The notes: generated by a model from the letters alone, not told the origin. Positions 48,063 to 57,110 are shown, numbered from the stretch's first letter. The stretch: DNA of 64,000 nucleotides from Dorea formicigenerans (GCF_025150245.1 NZ_CP102279.1:1237423-1301422), one strand, 5' to 3'. Numbers and translations are program-made.

Positions 48063-48494
48063 ATGCAAAAGAAGAGAACGATAGGATTTATGTTCAAGCA
48101 GATAAATAATGTGTATGAGAAGGAATTTAATAACCGGCTGCGTACGCTTGGCATTACCGCATCACAGTGTGCAGTACTGGATTATCTGTTCGACTGTGAG
48201 AAAGAAGAAGTGACACAGAGGGACATTGAAAAAGGATTGAATCTCAGAAATCCTACCGTGACCGGTCTGCTGAAACGGCTGGACGAAAAGGGATATATCT
48301 TATCAGTTCCAAGTAATACGGATAAGCGCTGCAAGAACATTTACCTGACGGAGAAAGCTTACGATATCCAGAGACGCATGGAGAATCAGAGACGGAAGCT
48401 GGATAAGATGCTGACAATCGGAATGAATAAAAAAGAAATTGAGGCTTTGGAGAAGATGCTGAACAAAGTATTGTATAATATTGCAGAGCCGTAG
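48063..48494 (+). CDS. MarR family transcriptional regulator
   Basis: A 143-residue winged-helix regulator: N-terminal dimer helix, then ITASQCAVLDYLF, the recognition region TQRDIEKGLNLRNPTVTGLLKRLDEKGYI and wing VPSNTDKRCKNIYLTEKA, then a C-terminal dimer helix. Placed 52 bp after the MATE gene, so it may sense a substrate of that pump. Confidence 0.88.
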   Translation: MQKKRTIGFMFKQINNVYEKEFNNRLRTLGITASQCAVLDYLFDCEKEEVTQRDIEKGLNLRNPTVTGLLKRLDEKGYILSVPSNTDKRCKNIYLTEKAYDIQRRMENQRRKLDKMLTIGMNKKEIEALEKMLNKVLYNIAEP

Positions 48495-48501
48495 GAAATA
48501 T

Positions 48502-48539
48502 AAAAGGTATCATGTATGAAAATGCATGGTGCCTTTTTT
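48502..48539 (+). terminator. Terminator after marR
   Basis: AAAGGTATCATG pairs with CATGGTGCCTTT (G-U pairs allowed) and is followed by six Ts. Confidence 0.75.
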
Positions 48540-48564
48540 GATAAAAGACAATCATTTAAAACAG

Positions 48565-48619
48565 TTGCATTAAACTAACTACTATGATATTATAAACATG
48601 CAAATGATAATCAAAATCA
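48565..48619 (+). promoter_or_regulatory. Promoter with Fur-box-like operator before DUF3793/flavodoxin
   Basis: TTGCAT (48565-48570), 17 bases, TATTAT (48588-48593) with a TG extension. Just downstream, TGATAATCAAAATCA (48605-48619) matches 13 of 15 positions of the 7-1-7 Fur site TGATAATNATTATCA. Located around the transcript start, it would repress when iron is plentiful. Inference by motif. Confidence 0.55.
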
Positions 48620-48639
48620 ATTACGGATGAGGATATGCG

Positions 48640-49239
48640 ATGTCAAAGGAAGTAGTGTCTTATATGTTATCTGGTATGGATAATATGAAAAGTCTGCAGG
48701 TTCAGTTAATTCTGCAGTGTGCGCCGTTTCTGAAAGGAATCAAGATTGCCTGTATTTTGAATATTACGGAAGAAAACAGTAGAGAGCTTTATGAAATCCT
48801 GGAAGGAACAGGGATCAAATTTAAAATTCTGACAAGAAATCATGGAAAATGTCTTGTATTTTTGTACCGGCGCGAGTCGTTTTCCAGATATTTGAAACGG
48901 ACAGATGTCAGGGGATTTTTAGGTTCCTATGGATATGAGGACGTGGAACCGGAGAAGATGCTGGAACGTCTCTCGAAACGTGTCTGTCAGTATTCAGATG
49001 GAGAAATCTGTTTTCCGCATGAGATAGGAGCATTTTTAGATTATCCGATCGATGATGTAAAATGTTTCATTGAAAAAGACGGAAAAGACAGTCTGTTTTC
49101 CGGATACTGGAAAGTCTATAACAATCCAGGGAGAGCAAAAATGATTTTCTGGGCGTATGATAAGGCAAAGACCAGTGCGGTAAATGAATATCTGATTGGA
49201 AAGAGCATTCGAGATATTGCATATGTGGCAGCGTGTTAA
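48640..49239 (+). CDS. DUF3793 family protein
   Basis: A 199-residue cytoplasmic protein with the DUF3793 pattern: a C-terminal block PHEIGAFLDYPIDDVKCFI...SGYWKVYNNPGRAKMIFWAYDKAK. Four or more cysteines are scattered (residues about 27, 38, 71, 110). Function unknown; members often sit beside flavodoxin in Firmicutes, as here. It is the first gene after the Fur-like site; start follows GAGGATATGCG. Confidence 0.8.
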   Translation: MSKEVVSYMLSGMDNMKSLQVQLILQCAPFLKGIKIACILNITEENSRELYEILEGTGIKFKILTRNHGKCLVFLYRRESFSRYLKRTDVRGFLGSYGYEDVEPEKMLERLSKRVCQYSDGEICFPHEIGAFLDYPIDDVKCFIEKDGKDSLFSGYWKVYNNPGRAKMIFWAYDKAKTSAVNEYLIGKSIRDIAYVAAC

Positions 49240-49280
49240 ATGATAGTTGATTAAATAGAACAGCAGGAGGATAGTAAATC

Positions 49281-49706
49281 ATGAGTATTTCAGTAGTATA
49301 TTGGAGCGGAACAGGTAACACACAGGCAATGGCAGAGGCAATTGGAGAAGGAATTGAAAGTGCAGGAGCACAGGCAAATGTAATCTCTGTAGATCAGGCA
49401 AGTGTAGATGCGCTGGCAGAAGAAGATGTATTTGCCCTTGGCTGCTCTGCTATGGGAGCTGAGGAGTTAGAAGAGTCTGAGATGGAGCCATTTGTAGCTG
49501 AGCTTGAAGGAAAAGTAAGTGGAAAGAAGATTTTGTTATTCGGATCCTATGGTTGGGGAGACGGAGAATGGATGAGAAGCTGGGTAGAACGTATGACGGC
49601 AGCCGGAGCCAAGATGGCAGAACCAGAAGGCGTAATCGCAAATGAGACACCGGGAAGTGATGATTTGGATGCATGCAAGGCGGCAGGAGCAAAACTTGTT
49701 GATTAA
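49281..49706 (+). CDS. fld: Flavodoxin
   Basis: A 141-residue flavodoxin with the FMN phosphate loop WSGTGNTQAM at residues 8-17, the second FMN loop around FALGCSAMGAE and third around FGSYGWGDGEW. Flavodoxin replaces ferredoxin as a low-potential electron carrier when iron is short, which fits the Fur-like site upstream of the preceding gene. GGAGG precedes the ATG. Confidence 0.95.
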   Translation: MSISVVYWSGTGNTQAMAEAIGEGIESAGAQANVISVDQASVDALAEEDVFALGCSAMGAEELEESEMEPFVAELEGKVSGKKILLFGSYGWGDGEWMRSWVERMTAAGAKMAEPEGVIANETPGSDDLDACKAAGAKLVD

Positions 49707-49808
49707 TATGGAACAGGATATAGCAGATCAGGAATGGAAGAAAGCAAGACATAAATTATGCTGAAATATTCGTGGTCTGTGGCATTGCTAAAAGGACAGG
49801 TGATAAAA

Positions 49809-50087
49809 ATGAGTGTAGTAATCATTGGCGGCAATGAAAGAATGGAACAGCAGTACAAGCAGATCTGTAAAAAGCATAAATGTAAAGCAAAAGTATTCAC
49901 GAGAATGTCCGGTAATCTGAAGACACAGATCGGACAGCCAGATCTGATCATCTTATTCACATCAACTGTGGCACATAAAATGGTACATTGTGCATTGAAA
50001 GAAGCAGAGCGTTACAATATCCGCGTGGAGCGTGCACATTCCAGTAGCGCAAGTGCATTGGAAAATGTACTTCAGGGCTGCTGTTAA
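49809..50087 (+). CDS. DUF2325 domain protein
   Basis: A 92-residue protein starting MSVVIIGGNERMEQQYKQICKKH, the DUF2325 pattern of a small Rossmann-like fold. Cys/His pairs (CKKHKC, HKMVHC, terminal CC) suggest a possible metal or redox site. Start at ATG 49809 behind GGACAGG; a longer frame from 49758 is not supported. It follows fld by 102 bp and is closed by a terminator. Confidence 0.75.
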   Translation: MSVVIIGGNERMEQQYKQICKKHKCKAKVFTRMSGNLKTQIGQPDLIILFTSTVAHKMVHCALKEAERYNIRVERAHSSSASALENVLQGCC

Positions 50088-50109
50088 TAAGGATATGTTT
50101 TCACAAAAT

Positions 50110-50154
50110 AAAAAGAGGAATGTAAAAAAATAACATTGCATTCCTCTTTTTTTT
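50110..50154 (+). terminator. Terminator after the DUF2325 gene
   Basis: AAAAGAGGAATG and CATTCCTCTTTT with a run of eight Ts. Confidence 0.88.
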
Positions 50155-50233
50155 GTATGCAATTCATGGTACAATAATCAAATGGTTTGATGCTACAAAG
50201 CAATAAATGATAAGAATGCAGGAGGAAAGGCAA

Positions 50234-51082
50234 ATGAGTTATGCCGATCAGGTATTTATAGATATGTGCCGCGACATCATCGACAATGGAACAGACACAA
50301 GAGGGGAAAAAGTGCGCCCGGTGTGGGAGGATAAAACACCGGCTTATACAGTAAAGAAATTCTGTGTGGTAAACCGGTATGATCTGTCTAAGGAATTTCC
50401 GGCACTGACACTTAGAAGAACTGCGATTAAGAGCTGTACAGATGAACTTTTATGGATATGGCAGAAGAAATCGAACAACATTCATGATCTGAACAGTCAT
50501 ATCTGGGACAGTTGGGCAGATGAAGATGGATCGATTGGAAAAGCCTATGGATACCAGATGTCCGTAAAACATCAGTACAAGGAGGGAATGTTCGATCAGG
50601 TAGACCGTGTGATCTATGATCTGAAGAACAATCCGTACAGCAGAAGGATCATGACGAATATTTATGTACATCAGGATCTTCATGAGATGAACCTGTACCC
50701 GTGTGCGTACAGTATGACATTTAATGTTACGAAAAAAGAAGGACATGAGAAGCTTTCGCTGAATGGAATGCTCAATCAGAGATCCAATGATGTACTCACT
50801 GCGAATAACTGGAATGTATGTCAGTATGCAGTGCTTCTTCATATGTTGGCACAGGTGTGTGATATGGAAGTCGGGGAACTGGTACATGTGATTGCAGATG
50901 CACATATTTATGACCGCCATATTCCGCTCGTGGAGGAATTAATAAAAAGAGAGCCGCTTCCGGCACCGAAGTTCTGGTTAAATCCGGAAGTGAAGAATTT
51001 CTATGATTTTACACCGGATGATGTGAAACTGATCGATTATGAGACACATGAGCAGATTAAAAATATTCCGGTGGCAGTTTAA
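50234..51082 (+). CDS. thyA: Thymidylate synthase
   Basis: ThyA methylates dUMP to dTMP using methylene-tetrahydrofolate. The 282-residue protein has PYSRRIMTNIYV (phosphate-binding Arg), the active-site Cys in LYPCAYSMTFNV (about residue 159), NQRSNDV and HIYDRHIPLVEEL. ATG 50234 follows AGGAGG. dfrA follows, regenerating the folate used here. Confidence 0.96.
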   Translation: MSYADQVFIDMCRDIIDNGTDTRGEKVRPVWEDKTPAYTVKKFCVVNRYDLSKEFPALTLRRTAIKSCTDELLWIWQKKSNNIHDLNSHIWDSWADEDGSIGKAYGYQMSVKHQYKEGMFDQVDRVIYDLKNNPYSRRIMTNIYVHQDLHEMNLYPCAYSMTFNVTKKEGHEKLSLNGMLNQRSNDVLTANNWNVCQYAVLLHMLAQVCDMEVGELVHVIADAHIYDRHIPLVEELIKREPLPAPKFWLNPEVKNFYDFTPDDVKLIDYETHEQIKNIPVAV

Positions 51083-51120
51083 GATAAAAATAAAGTAATA
51101 AAAAACAGGGGGAAACCGGC

Positions 51121-51612
51121 ATGAATTTGATTGTGGCAGTGGATAAGAATTGGGCAATTGGAATGGACAATAAGTTACTTGTAAGTATTCCGCAGGACAT
51201 GAAGTTCTTCCGTGAGACGACAAAGGGGAAGGTCGTTGCCATGGGAAGAAAGACATTGGAAAGTTTTCCGGGCGGACAGCCTTTAAAGAACCGAGTCAAT
51301 GTTGTTCTGACATCAGATAAAAAATACAATGTGAAAGGAACTGTTGTGGTCCACAGCATTGACGAAATGGTGGAAGAACTGAAAAAATATAACGATGAAG
51401 ATATTTTTGTGATCGGGGGAGAGAGCATTTACAGACAGCTTCTGCCATACTGTAAGACGGCATATATTACAAAGATCGATCACGCTTATCAGGCGGATAC
51501 ATTTTTCCCGGATCTGGATCAGGACCCACAGTGGCAGATGACCAAGATCAGTGATGAGCAGACGTATTTTGATCTGGAGTATGTATTTACAATTTACGAG
51601 AGGGTATCATGA
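51121..51612 (+). CDS. dfrA: Dihydrofolate reductase
   Basis: A 163-residue DHFR that reduces dihydrofolate made by ThyA. Motifs: IVAVDKNWAIGMDNKLLVSIPQDMKFF (substrate site with Asp in PQDMKFF), VVAMGRKTLESFP, and VIGGESIYRQLLP. Start after AGGGGGAAA. It overlaps the next gene by four bases. Confidence 0.95.
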   Translation: MNLIVAVDKNWAIGMDNKLLVSIPQDMKFFRETTKGKVVAMGRKTLESFPGGQPLKNRVNVVLTSDKKYNVKGTVVVHSIDEMVEELKKYNDEDIFVIGGESIYRQLLPYCKTAYITKIDHAYQADTFFPDLDQDPQWQMTKISDEQTYFDLEYVFTIYERVS

Positions 51613-52811
51613 GAATTTTAAATGTAACAGCGCAGAAACCGAACAGCACCGGCAGTGGAATTTTTCTGTCGGAGCTTATGAAGGAATTTGCAAATAAGGG
51701 ACACACACAGGCACTGGTAGCCGGTGTGTATCCTGAGGAGGAAACTCCGGTACCGGATCGGGTCACATTTTATCCGGTATATTTTGAACAGGGGAAACTG
51801 AGCTTTCCGATTGTAGGAATGTCAGACGAGATGCCATATCCGAGTACCAGATACCGGGATATGACACCAAAGATGGAAGCGGCATTCAAAGAAAGTTTTT
51901 TGAAACAGCTGGATGAGGCAGTAAGAGATTTGAATCCGGATCTGATTTTGTGCCATCATCTTTATCTTTTGACTGCCATCGTACGGGAACATTTTCCAGA
52001 CCGGAAGGTCTTTGGCTTTTGCCATAATACAGATTTGCGGCAGATGCAGAAGACAGATTTGGAACGGGAGTACATTACGGGGCAGATTCGAAGACTTGAT
52101 CGGATTTTTGCACTGCATGCAGAGCAGAAGCGGACCATTCAGGATATTTATGATGTGCCGAAAGAAAAAATACAGGTGATTGGAATGGGGTATAACAGCC
52201 ATATTTTCAAGAATGAAAGCCTGCGTGTGAATGACGGTGTGACAAGAATTGCATTTGCCGGAAAGATTTCGGTGAAAAAAGGAGTGGAAAGCCTGATCCG
52301 GAGCCTGGATTATCTGGAATATGAAAAGGAAAGGATTGAGCTTTTGCTTGCCGGAGGAGCCGGGAATGAAGAAGAGTATGAGCAGATAGTAGAGCTTGCG
52401 AAAAAATGTCCGTATAAGGTGACATTTTTAGGAAAGCTTCCACAGAAAGAGCTGGCAAAGGTCTACAATTCCTGTGACATCTTTGCACTTCTGTCATTCT
52501 CTGAAGGACTGCCTCTTACGGTCATTGAGGCGCTTGCATGCGGAGACAGAGTAGTCATGACAGACTTGCCCGGAGTGAAAGAATGGATTGATACTTATGC
52601 GCCGGGGGCAGATATAAGATATGTGACACTGCCATTGATGCGTAATGTGGATGAGGCAGTTCCTGCGACACTGCCGGATTTTGAAAGGCGGATTGGTCAG
52701 CGAATCTGGGAGTCTGTGGAGGCAGGTAAAACAAAAGAAGTAGATGTCAGCGGACTTTCCTGGACAAAAATTGCAGGCGAAGTGCTGAAAGTATTATCTC
52801 TGACATCATAA
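51609..52811 (+). CDS. Glycosyltransferase family 4 (GT-B) protein
   Basis: A 400-residue GT-B fold transferase: N-terminal acceptor domain (ILNVTAQKPNSTGSGIFLSELMKEF) and C-terminal sugar-nucleotide domain (IAFAGKISVKKGVESLIRSL, FALLSFSEGLPLTVIEALACG with the EX7E motif). Sugar and acceptor are unknown. Coupled to dfrA by ATGA overlap, a linkage without clear metabolic sense. No polysaccharide cluster surrounds it. Confidence 0.85.
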   Translation: MRILNVTAQKPNSTGSGIFLSELMKEFANKGHTQALVAGVYPEEETPVPDRVTFYPVYFEQGKLSFPIVGMSDEMPYPSTRYRDMTPKMEAAFKESFLKQLDEAVRDLNPDLILCHHLYLLTAIVREHFPDRKVFGFCHNTDLRQMQKTDLEREYITGQIRRLDRIFALHAEQKRTIQDIYDVPKEKIQVIGMGYNSHIFKNESLRVNDGVTRIAFAGKISVKKGVESLIRSLDYLEYEKERIELLLAGGAGNEEEYEQIVELAKKCPYKVTFLGKLPQKELAKVYNSCDIFALLSFSEGLPLTVIEALACGDRVVMTDLPGVKEWIDTYAPGADIRYVTLPLMRNVDEAVPATLPDFERRIGQRIWESVEAGKTKEVDVSGLSWTKIAGEVLKVLSLTS

Positions 52812-52842
52812 AATATATCAAGAAAACAGATGAAAAATGTCA

Positions 52843-52872
52843 TTGACAGTAACACAAAGTTATGATTATAAT
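52843..52872 (+). promoter_or_regulatory. Sigma-A promoter for the T-box ilvBN operon
   Basis: TTGACA (52843-52848), 18 bases, TATAAT (52867-52872); transcript start about 52879. Confidence 0.8.
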
Positions 52873-52907
52873 ATATAAAAATATTCGATAAAACAGTTTT
52901 GTGAAAT

Positions 52908-53225
52908 GCAATGACGGGGAGGAGTACATAGATACCGGAAGCTAAGAGAGAAGACGGGTGGTGTAAGTTTTCATGAAGGGTTTATGGAAGTAGCCTCTGA
53001 GCAGTGAACCGAAAAGATGAATGGCTGATAGTGCTTTTGAAAGAAAGCATCTATAGTTACATGATCTGAGTAGACTTCAACGTCTGTCCCGACGTTACAA
53101 GGGAGCAATATCGGATAATCGTTATGGTTTCCCGTATTGACATGAGTGCAGAGAGAATTCTCTGAATTTAGGTGGTAACACGGATGGTATATTCGCCCTA
53201 AGCTATTTCGCTTAGGGCGTTTTTC
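52908..53225 (+). ncRNA. T-box riboswitch, specifier GUA (valine)
   Basis: Stem I: lower helix GGAGG (52918-52922) with CCTCT (52994-52998), loop AGTA (52923-52926) opposite GAA-GTA-G, upper helix CATAGATACC (52927-52936) with GGGTTTATG (52978-52986). The codon in the specifier place is GTA at 52990-52992, followed by a purine. The T-box bulge region AGGTGGTAACACGG is at 53170-53183, whose TGGT would pair with an ACCA end. The terminator CGCCCTAAGC/GCTTAGGGCG plus Ts is at 53194-53224. Uncharged tRNA would favour antitermination and ilvBN expression. Confidence 0.88.
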
Positions 53226-53305
53226 TATATCTGACGGGAAATGCATACTCTGTTGGATATTCATGACGAAGCAAAATCTGGGAATGTTAAAGGAGGAAGA
53301 CATTT

Positions 53306-55033
53306 ATGAAGAAAATCAGTGGCAATAAGTTATTAGTAAAAGCCTTAAAAGAAGAAGGAGTAGATACTCTGTTCGGTTATCCTGGGGCATGTACCATTGA
53401 TATCAGTGACGAACTTTACAAGCAGGATTTTACGAAAGTAATCTTGCCAAGGCAGGAAGTGGCACTTGTCCATGAGGCCGATGCCTATGCAAGATCTACC
53501 GGAAAAGTCGGTGTTTGCCTTGTTACAAGTGGTCCGGGAGCAACGAACTTGGTAACAGGTCTTGCAACAGCATATTATGATAGTGTTCCGCTTGTGTGCT
53601 TTACCGGTCAGGTGTCCAGACATCTGATTGGAAATGATGCATTTCAAGAGGTTGACATTGTAGGAATTACAAGAAGTATTACCAAATATGGAGTAACGGT
53701 GCGAAACAGAGAAGACCTTGGAAGAATTTTAAAAGAAGCATTTTACATTGCAAGAACAGGACGTCCAGGTCCGGTCCTTATCGATCTTCCAAAAGATGTT
53801 ATGGGAGAACTTGGAAGCGCAGAATATCCGGAAACTGTTAATATCCGTGGTTATAAGCCGAATACAAGCGTACATATCGGACAGTTAAAACGTGCGATCA
53901 AAATGCTTGGACGTGCAAAAAAACCATTATTTTTAGCAGGTGGAGGTGTGATTATTTCCCGTGCAAACGAAGTATTTACCAAATTGGTGGAGAAGACGAA
54001 TATTCCGGTCGTAACAACAGTAATGGGACGCGGGGCAATTCCGACAAACCACCCACTCTACATCGGAAATCTTGGAATGCATGGAGCATATGCCTGCAAT
54101 ATGGCTGTCAGTGATTGTGATCTGCTGTTTTCAATCGGAACTAGGTTCAATGACCGAATTACCGGAAAGCTGCATTCATTTGCACCGAATGCACAGATTG
54201 TACATATCGATATTGATACAGCTGCAATTTCAAAAAATGTACAGGTAGATATTCCGATTGTTGCAGATGCAAAAGATGCGATCGAGAAGATGTTAGAGTA
54301 TGTAGAGCCGAATGAGACATCAAAGTGGCTGGAACAGATTGAAAGCTGGAAAGAGGAACATCCTCTGAAAATGAAAGAAAAACCAATCATGACACCTCAG
54401 GATATTATTGAGACGATCAACCGTATGTTTGATGAAGCAATTATTGTAACTGATGTAGGACAGCATCAGATGTTCACGGCGCAGTTTGCTGAGATTACAC
54501 AGAAGAAGAGACTTCTTATGTCAGGTGGACTTGGAACAATGGGGTATGGACTTCCGGGAGCGATTGGTGCTAAAATCGGTAATCCGGATGTACCGGTCAT
54601 TTCCATCTCCGGTGACGGTGGGATGCAGATGAATATTCAGGAACTTGCAACAGCAGTATTAGAGGAACTTCCAATCATTAGCTGTATTTTTAATAATTAT
54701 AACCTTGGAATGGTTCGCCAGTGGCAGAAATTATTCTATGGAAAACGTTACTCTATGACGAACTTACGATCCGGTGCTGCAAGCAGAAGGGCAGCAGATG
54801 ATGAGAATTTTGAATATCCGGAGTATACACCGAACTTTATCAAACTGGCAGAAAGTTATGGCGCAGTAGGAATCCGTGTGGAGAAAAAAGAAGATATTGA
54901 GCCTGCATTCAGAGCAGCACTTGAAAATAAACACAGACCGACGATTATCGAGTTTATGATCGATCCGGAGGATCTTGTATACCCAATGATCAAACCGGGC
55001 GGAACTCTGGAAGAGCTGATCATGGATTGTTAG
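53306..55033 (+). CDS. ilvB: Acetolactate synthase, large subunit
   Basis: Thiamine-diphosphate enzyme that starts valine, leucine and isoleucine synthesis. The 575-residue protein has VDTLFGYPGACTIDI and the conserved Glu in PRQEVALVHEADAYAR (catalytic), a central FAD-binding domain and the ThDP motif SGDGGMQMNIQEL...IFNNYNLGMVRQWQ. Start behind AAGGAGG. It is the first gene after the T-box and is followed by the regulatory subunit. Confidence 0.97.
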   Translation: MKKISGNKLLVKALKEEGVDTLFGYPGACTIDISDELYKQDFTKVILPRQEVALVHEADAYARSTGKVGVCLVTSGPGATNLVTGLATAYYDSVPLVCFTGQVSRHLIGNDAFQEVDIVGITRSITKYGVTVRNREDLGRILKEAFYIARTGRPGPVLIDLPKDVMGELGSAEYPETVNIRGYKPNTSVHIGQLKRAIKMLGRAKKPLFLAGGGVIISRANEVFTKLVEKTNIPVVTTVMGRGAIPTNHPLYIGNLGMHGAYACNMAVSDCDLLFSIGTRFNDRITGKLHSFAPNAQIVHIDIDTAAISKNVQVDIPIVADAKDAIEKMLEYVEPNETSKWLEQIESWKEEHPLKMKEKPIMTPQDIIETINRMFDEAIIVTDVGQHQMFTAQFAEITQKKRLLMSGGLGTMGYGLPGAIGAKIGNPDVPVISISGDGGMQMNIQELATAVLEELPIISCIFNNYNLGMVRQWQKLFYGKRYSMTNLRSGAASRRAADDENFEYPEYTPNFIKLAESYGAVGIRVEKKEDIEPAFRAALENKHRPTIIEFMIDPEDLVYPMIKPGGTLEELIMDC

Positions 55034-55049
55034 AAGGGAGAATGAAATT

Positions 55050-55568
55050 ATGAGTGGAACAAATAATGGAATGAAAAAACGCTGGATATCACTTTATGTA
55101 GAAAATCAGGTAGGTGTTCTGTCTAAAATTTCCGGACTCTTTTCTGGAAAGTCATATAATCTGGACAGCCTTACTGTAGGAACAACAGAAGATCCGACTG
55201 TGTCGAGAATGACAATAGCAACGGTCAGTGACGATGAGACGTTTGAACAGATCAAAAAGCAGCTCAACCGTACGGTAGAGGTTATTAAAGTCATTGATTT
55301 TACAGATGTTTTTGTAAGAATGAAAGAAATTATGTACATTAAAGTTCAAAAATGTACACCGGAGGATAAGGTGGAATGTTTCCAGATCGCGGAGACGTTT
55401 AAGGCAAAAGTCATTGACTACGGAAGAGATAGTCTTTTGCTGGAATTTGTACAGACAGGAACCAAAAATGACGCAGTTATTAAGCTGATGAAAGAAGAGT
55501 TCAAGAGTATTGAAGTTGTGCGTGGAGGAAGCGTTGGAATTGAGTCTATTAGTATGATGGAAAGATAA
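55050..55568 (+). CDS. ilvN: Acetolactate synthase, small (regulatory) subunit
   Basis: A 172-residue regulatory subunit: N-terminal ACT domain (SLYVENQVGVLSKISGLFSGKSYNLDSLTVG, where valine normally binds) and C-terminal ALS_ss domain (EIMYIKVQK...VVRGGSVGIESISMM). It lies 16 bases after ilvB, with AGAAGGGAG in front. Confidence 0.96.
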   Translation: MSGTNNGMKKRWISLYVENQVGVLSKISGLFSGKSYNLDSLTVGTTEDPTVSRMTIATVSDDETFEQIKKQLNRTVEVIKVIDFTDVFVRMKEIMYIKVQKCTPEDKVECFQIAETFKAKVIDYGRDSLLLEFVQTGTKNDAVIKLMKEEFKSIEVVRGGSVGIESISMMER

Positions 55569-55591
55569 TTCTAAAAAAACAGAGCGCACTC

Positions 55592-55620
55592 TTGAATTTT
55601 GAATATGATGGTATTATAAT
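55592..55620 (+). promoter_or_regulatory. Sigma-A promoter for ilvE
   Basis: TTGAAT (55592-55597), 17 bases, TATAAT (55615-55620). It lies in the 109-bp gap after ilvN, so ilvE can be made without passing through the T-box. Confidence 0.7.
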
Positions 55621-55677
55621 AATGTTAGTAAAATAGTTAAAAAATTAAAGTTATATAGATGAACGGAGGAAATTATC

Positions 55678-56703
55678 ATGGAGAAAAAGAACATTGACTG
55701 GTCAAACATCGGATTTGGCTACATGCAGACAGATAAGAGATATGTATCCAACTACAAAGACGGAGCATGGGATGAAGGAACTCTTACCTCCGACGCAACC
55801 ATAACAATCAGTGAGTGCGCAGGTGTACTTCAGTATGCACAGACATGCTTTGAAGGAATGAAAGCTTACACAACAGAAGACGGACATATCGTAACTTTCC
55901 GTCCAGATTTAAATGCAGCAAGAATGGCTGATTCAGCAGCAAGACTTGAGATGCCGGTATTCCCAGAGGACAGATTCGTAGATGCAATCAAACAGGTCGT
56001 AGCAGCTAATGCAGCATATGTACCGCCTTATGGATCAGGAGCTACACTTTATGTAAGACCGTATATGTTTGGTTCCAGTCCGGTTATTGGAGTAAAACCT
56101 GCAGAGGAGTATCAGTTCCGTGTATTTGCTACACCAGTTGGACCATACTTTAAAGGCGGCGCTAAGCCGATTACAATTAAGGTTTCAGACTTTGATCGTG
56201 CCGCACCGCATGGAACAGGTCATGTAAAAGCAGGTCTTAACTATGCAATGAGCCTTCATGCAATCGTGACAGCACATGGAGAAGGATACGATGAGAATAT
56301 GTATCTGGATGCTGCAACAAGAACAAAAGTAGAAGAGACAGGTGGAGCAAACTTTATCTTCGTAACAAAAGACAATAAAGTCGTAACACCGAAGTCATCT
56401 ACAATCCTTCCTTCTATTACAAGACGTTCTCTGATGTATGTAGCAGAGCATTATCTTGGACTGGAAGTAGAAGAAAGAGAAGTATACCTTGATGAAGTAA
56501 AAGATTTTGCAGAGTGTGGACTTTGTGGAACAGCAGCAGTTATTTCACCAGTTGGCAAGATTGTAGATCATGGCAAAGAAATCTGCTTCCCAAGTGGAAT
56601 GGAAGAGATGGGACCAGTTACAAAGAAACTGTATGAGACATTGACAGGAATCCAGATGGGTCACATTGAAGCACCAGAGGGCTGGATCTGTAAGATCTGC
56701 TAG
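55678..56703 (+). CDS. ilvE: Branched-chain amino acid aminotransferase
   Basis: A 341-residue fold-type IV PLP enzyme that interconverts branched-chain amino and keto acids. The lysine in GTGHVKAGLNYAMS forms the PLP imine; EETGGANFIFV, STILPSITRRS and CGTAAVISPVG are family signatures. Strong ribosome binding site ACGGAGG. Terminator 128 bp downstream. Confidence 0.95.
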   Translation: MEKKNIDWSNIGFGYMQTDKRYVSNYKDGAWDEGTLTSDATITISECAGVLQYAQTCFEGMKAYTTEDGHIVTFRPDLNAARMADSAARLEMPVFPEDRFVDAIKQVVAANAAYVPPYGSGATLYVRPYMFGSSPVIGVKPAEEYQFRVFATPVGPYFKGGAKPITIKVSDFDRAAPHGTGHVKAGLNYAMSLHAIVTAHGEGYDENMYLDAATRTKVEETGGANFIFVTKDNKVVTPKSSTILPSITRRSLMYVAEHYLGLEVEEREVYLDEVKDFAECGLCGTAAVISPVGKIVDHGKEICFPSGMEEMGPVTKKLYETLTGIQMGHIEAPEGWICKIC

Positions 56704-56830
56704 GATTGAGAAAAAGCCAGGCACAAGAACAATCACAGACTCTACATTGTTTTCAGATAATACAAGATTCATATGCGAGATGAGGTTGACGGAAAAATAA
56801 GAATTTTGTAAAATAATGTCAAGACACATG

Positions 56831-56868
56831 GAGCGGGACAGAAACGCGAAAATCTGTCCCGCTCTTTT
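56831..56868 (+). terminator. Terminator downstream of ilvE
   Basis: A perfect 12-bp GC-rich stem GAGCGGGACAGA/TCTGTCCCGCTC followed by TTTT. Between ilvE and this hairpin (56704-56830) nothing else was recognised. Confidence 0.88.
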
Positions 56869-56904
56869 CGCAATATAGGGAGTTTTCCTTTTAACGGAAT
56901 CCGG

Positions 56905-57110
56905 GAGCGGGCATGATGCGGGGATTCTGCTTTTGATGGAAAAGTATCATATTCCATTGATTCTGTTATCTATGGGCAAGAAATGAAAAGGAACTTGGAG
57001 AGATGCTGGAGTTTGCCAATGCAGCAGCATCTATTGTAACAACAAGAAAAGGGGCGCTTCGGGTAATGCCCAAGTTAGAGGAGATTTTGCATGTGCAAAG
57101 AGGAGTGTAA
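56905..57110 (+). pseudogene. Remnant of a PfkB-family sugar kinase (fructokinase-like) 3' end
   Basis: From 56985 one frame reads EKELGEMLEFANAAASIVTT then RKGALRVMPKLEEIL and stops at 57108-57110. This is the closing segment of ScrK/PfkB-type fructokinases (FANAAA..TT(R/K)KGA..AMP). About 65 bases upstream a CGDSAFDG-like piece, in a different frame, may be what is left of the GAGDSF anion-hole motif. The rest of the gene is gone and stop codons interrupt. The next gene's start lies inside the remnant. Confidence 0.7.
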
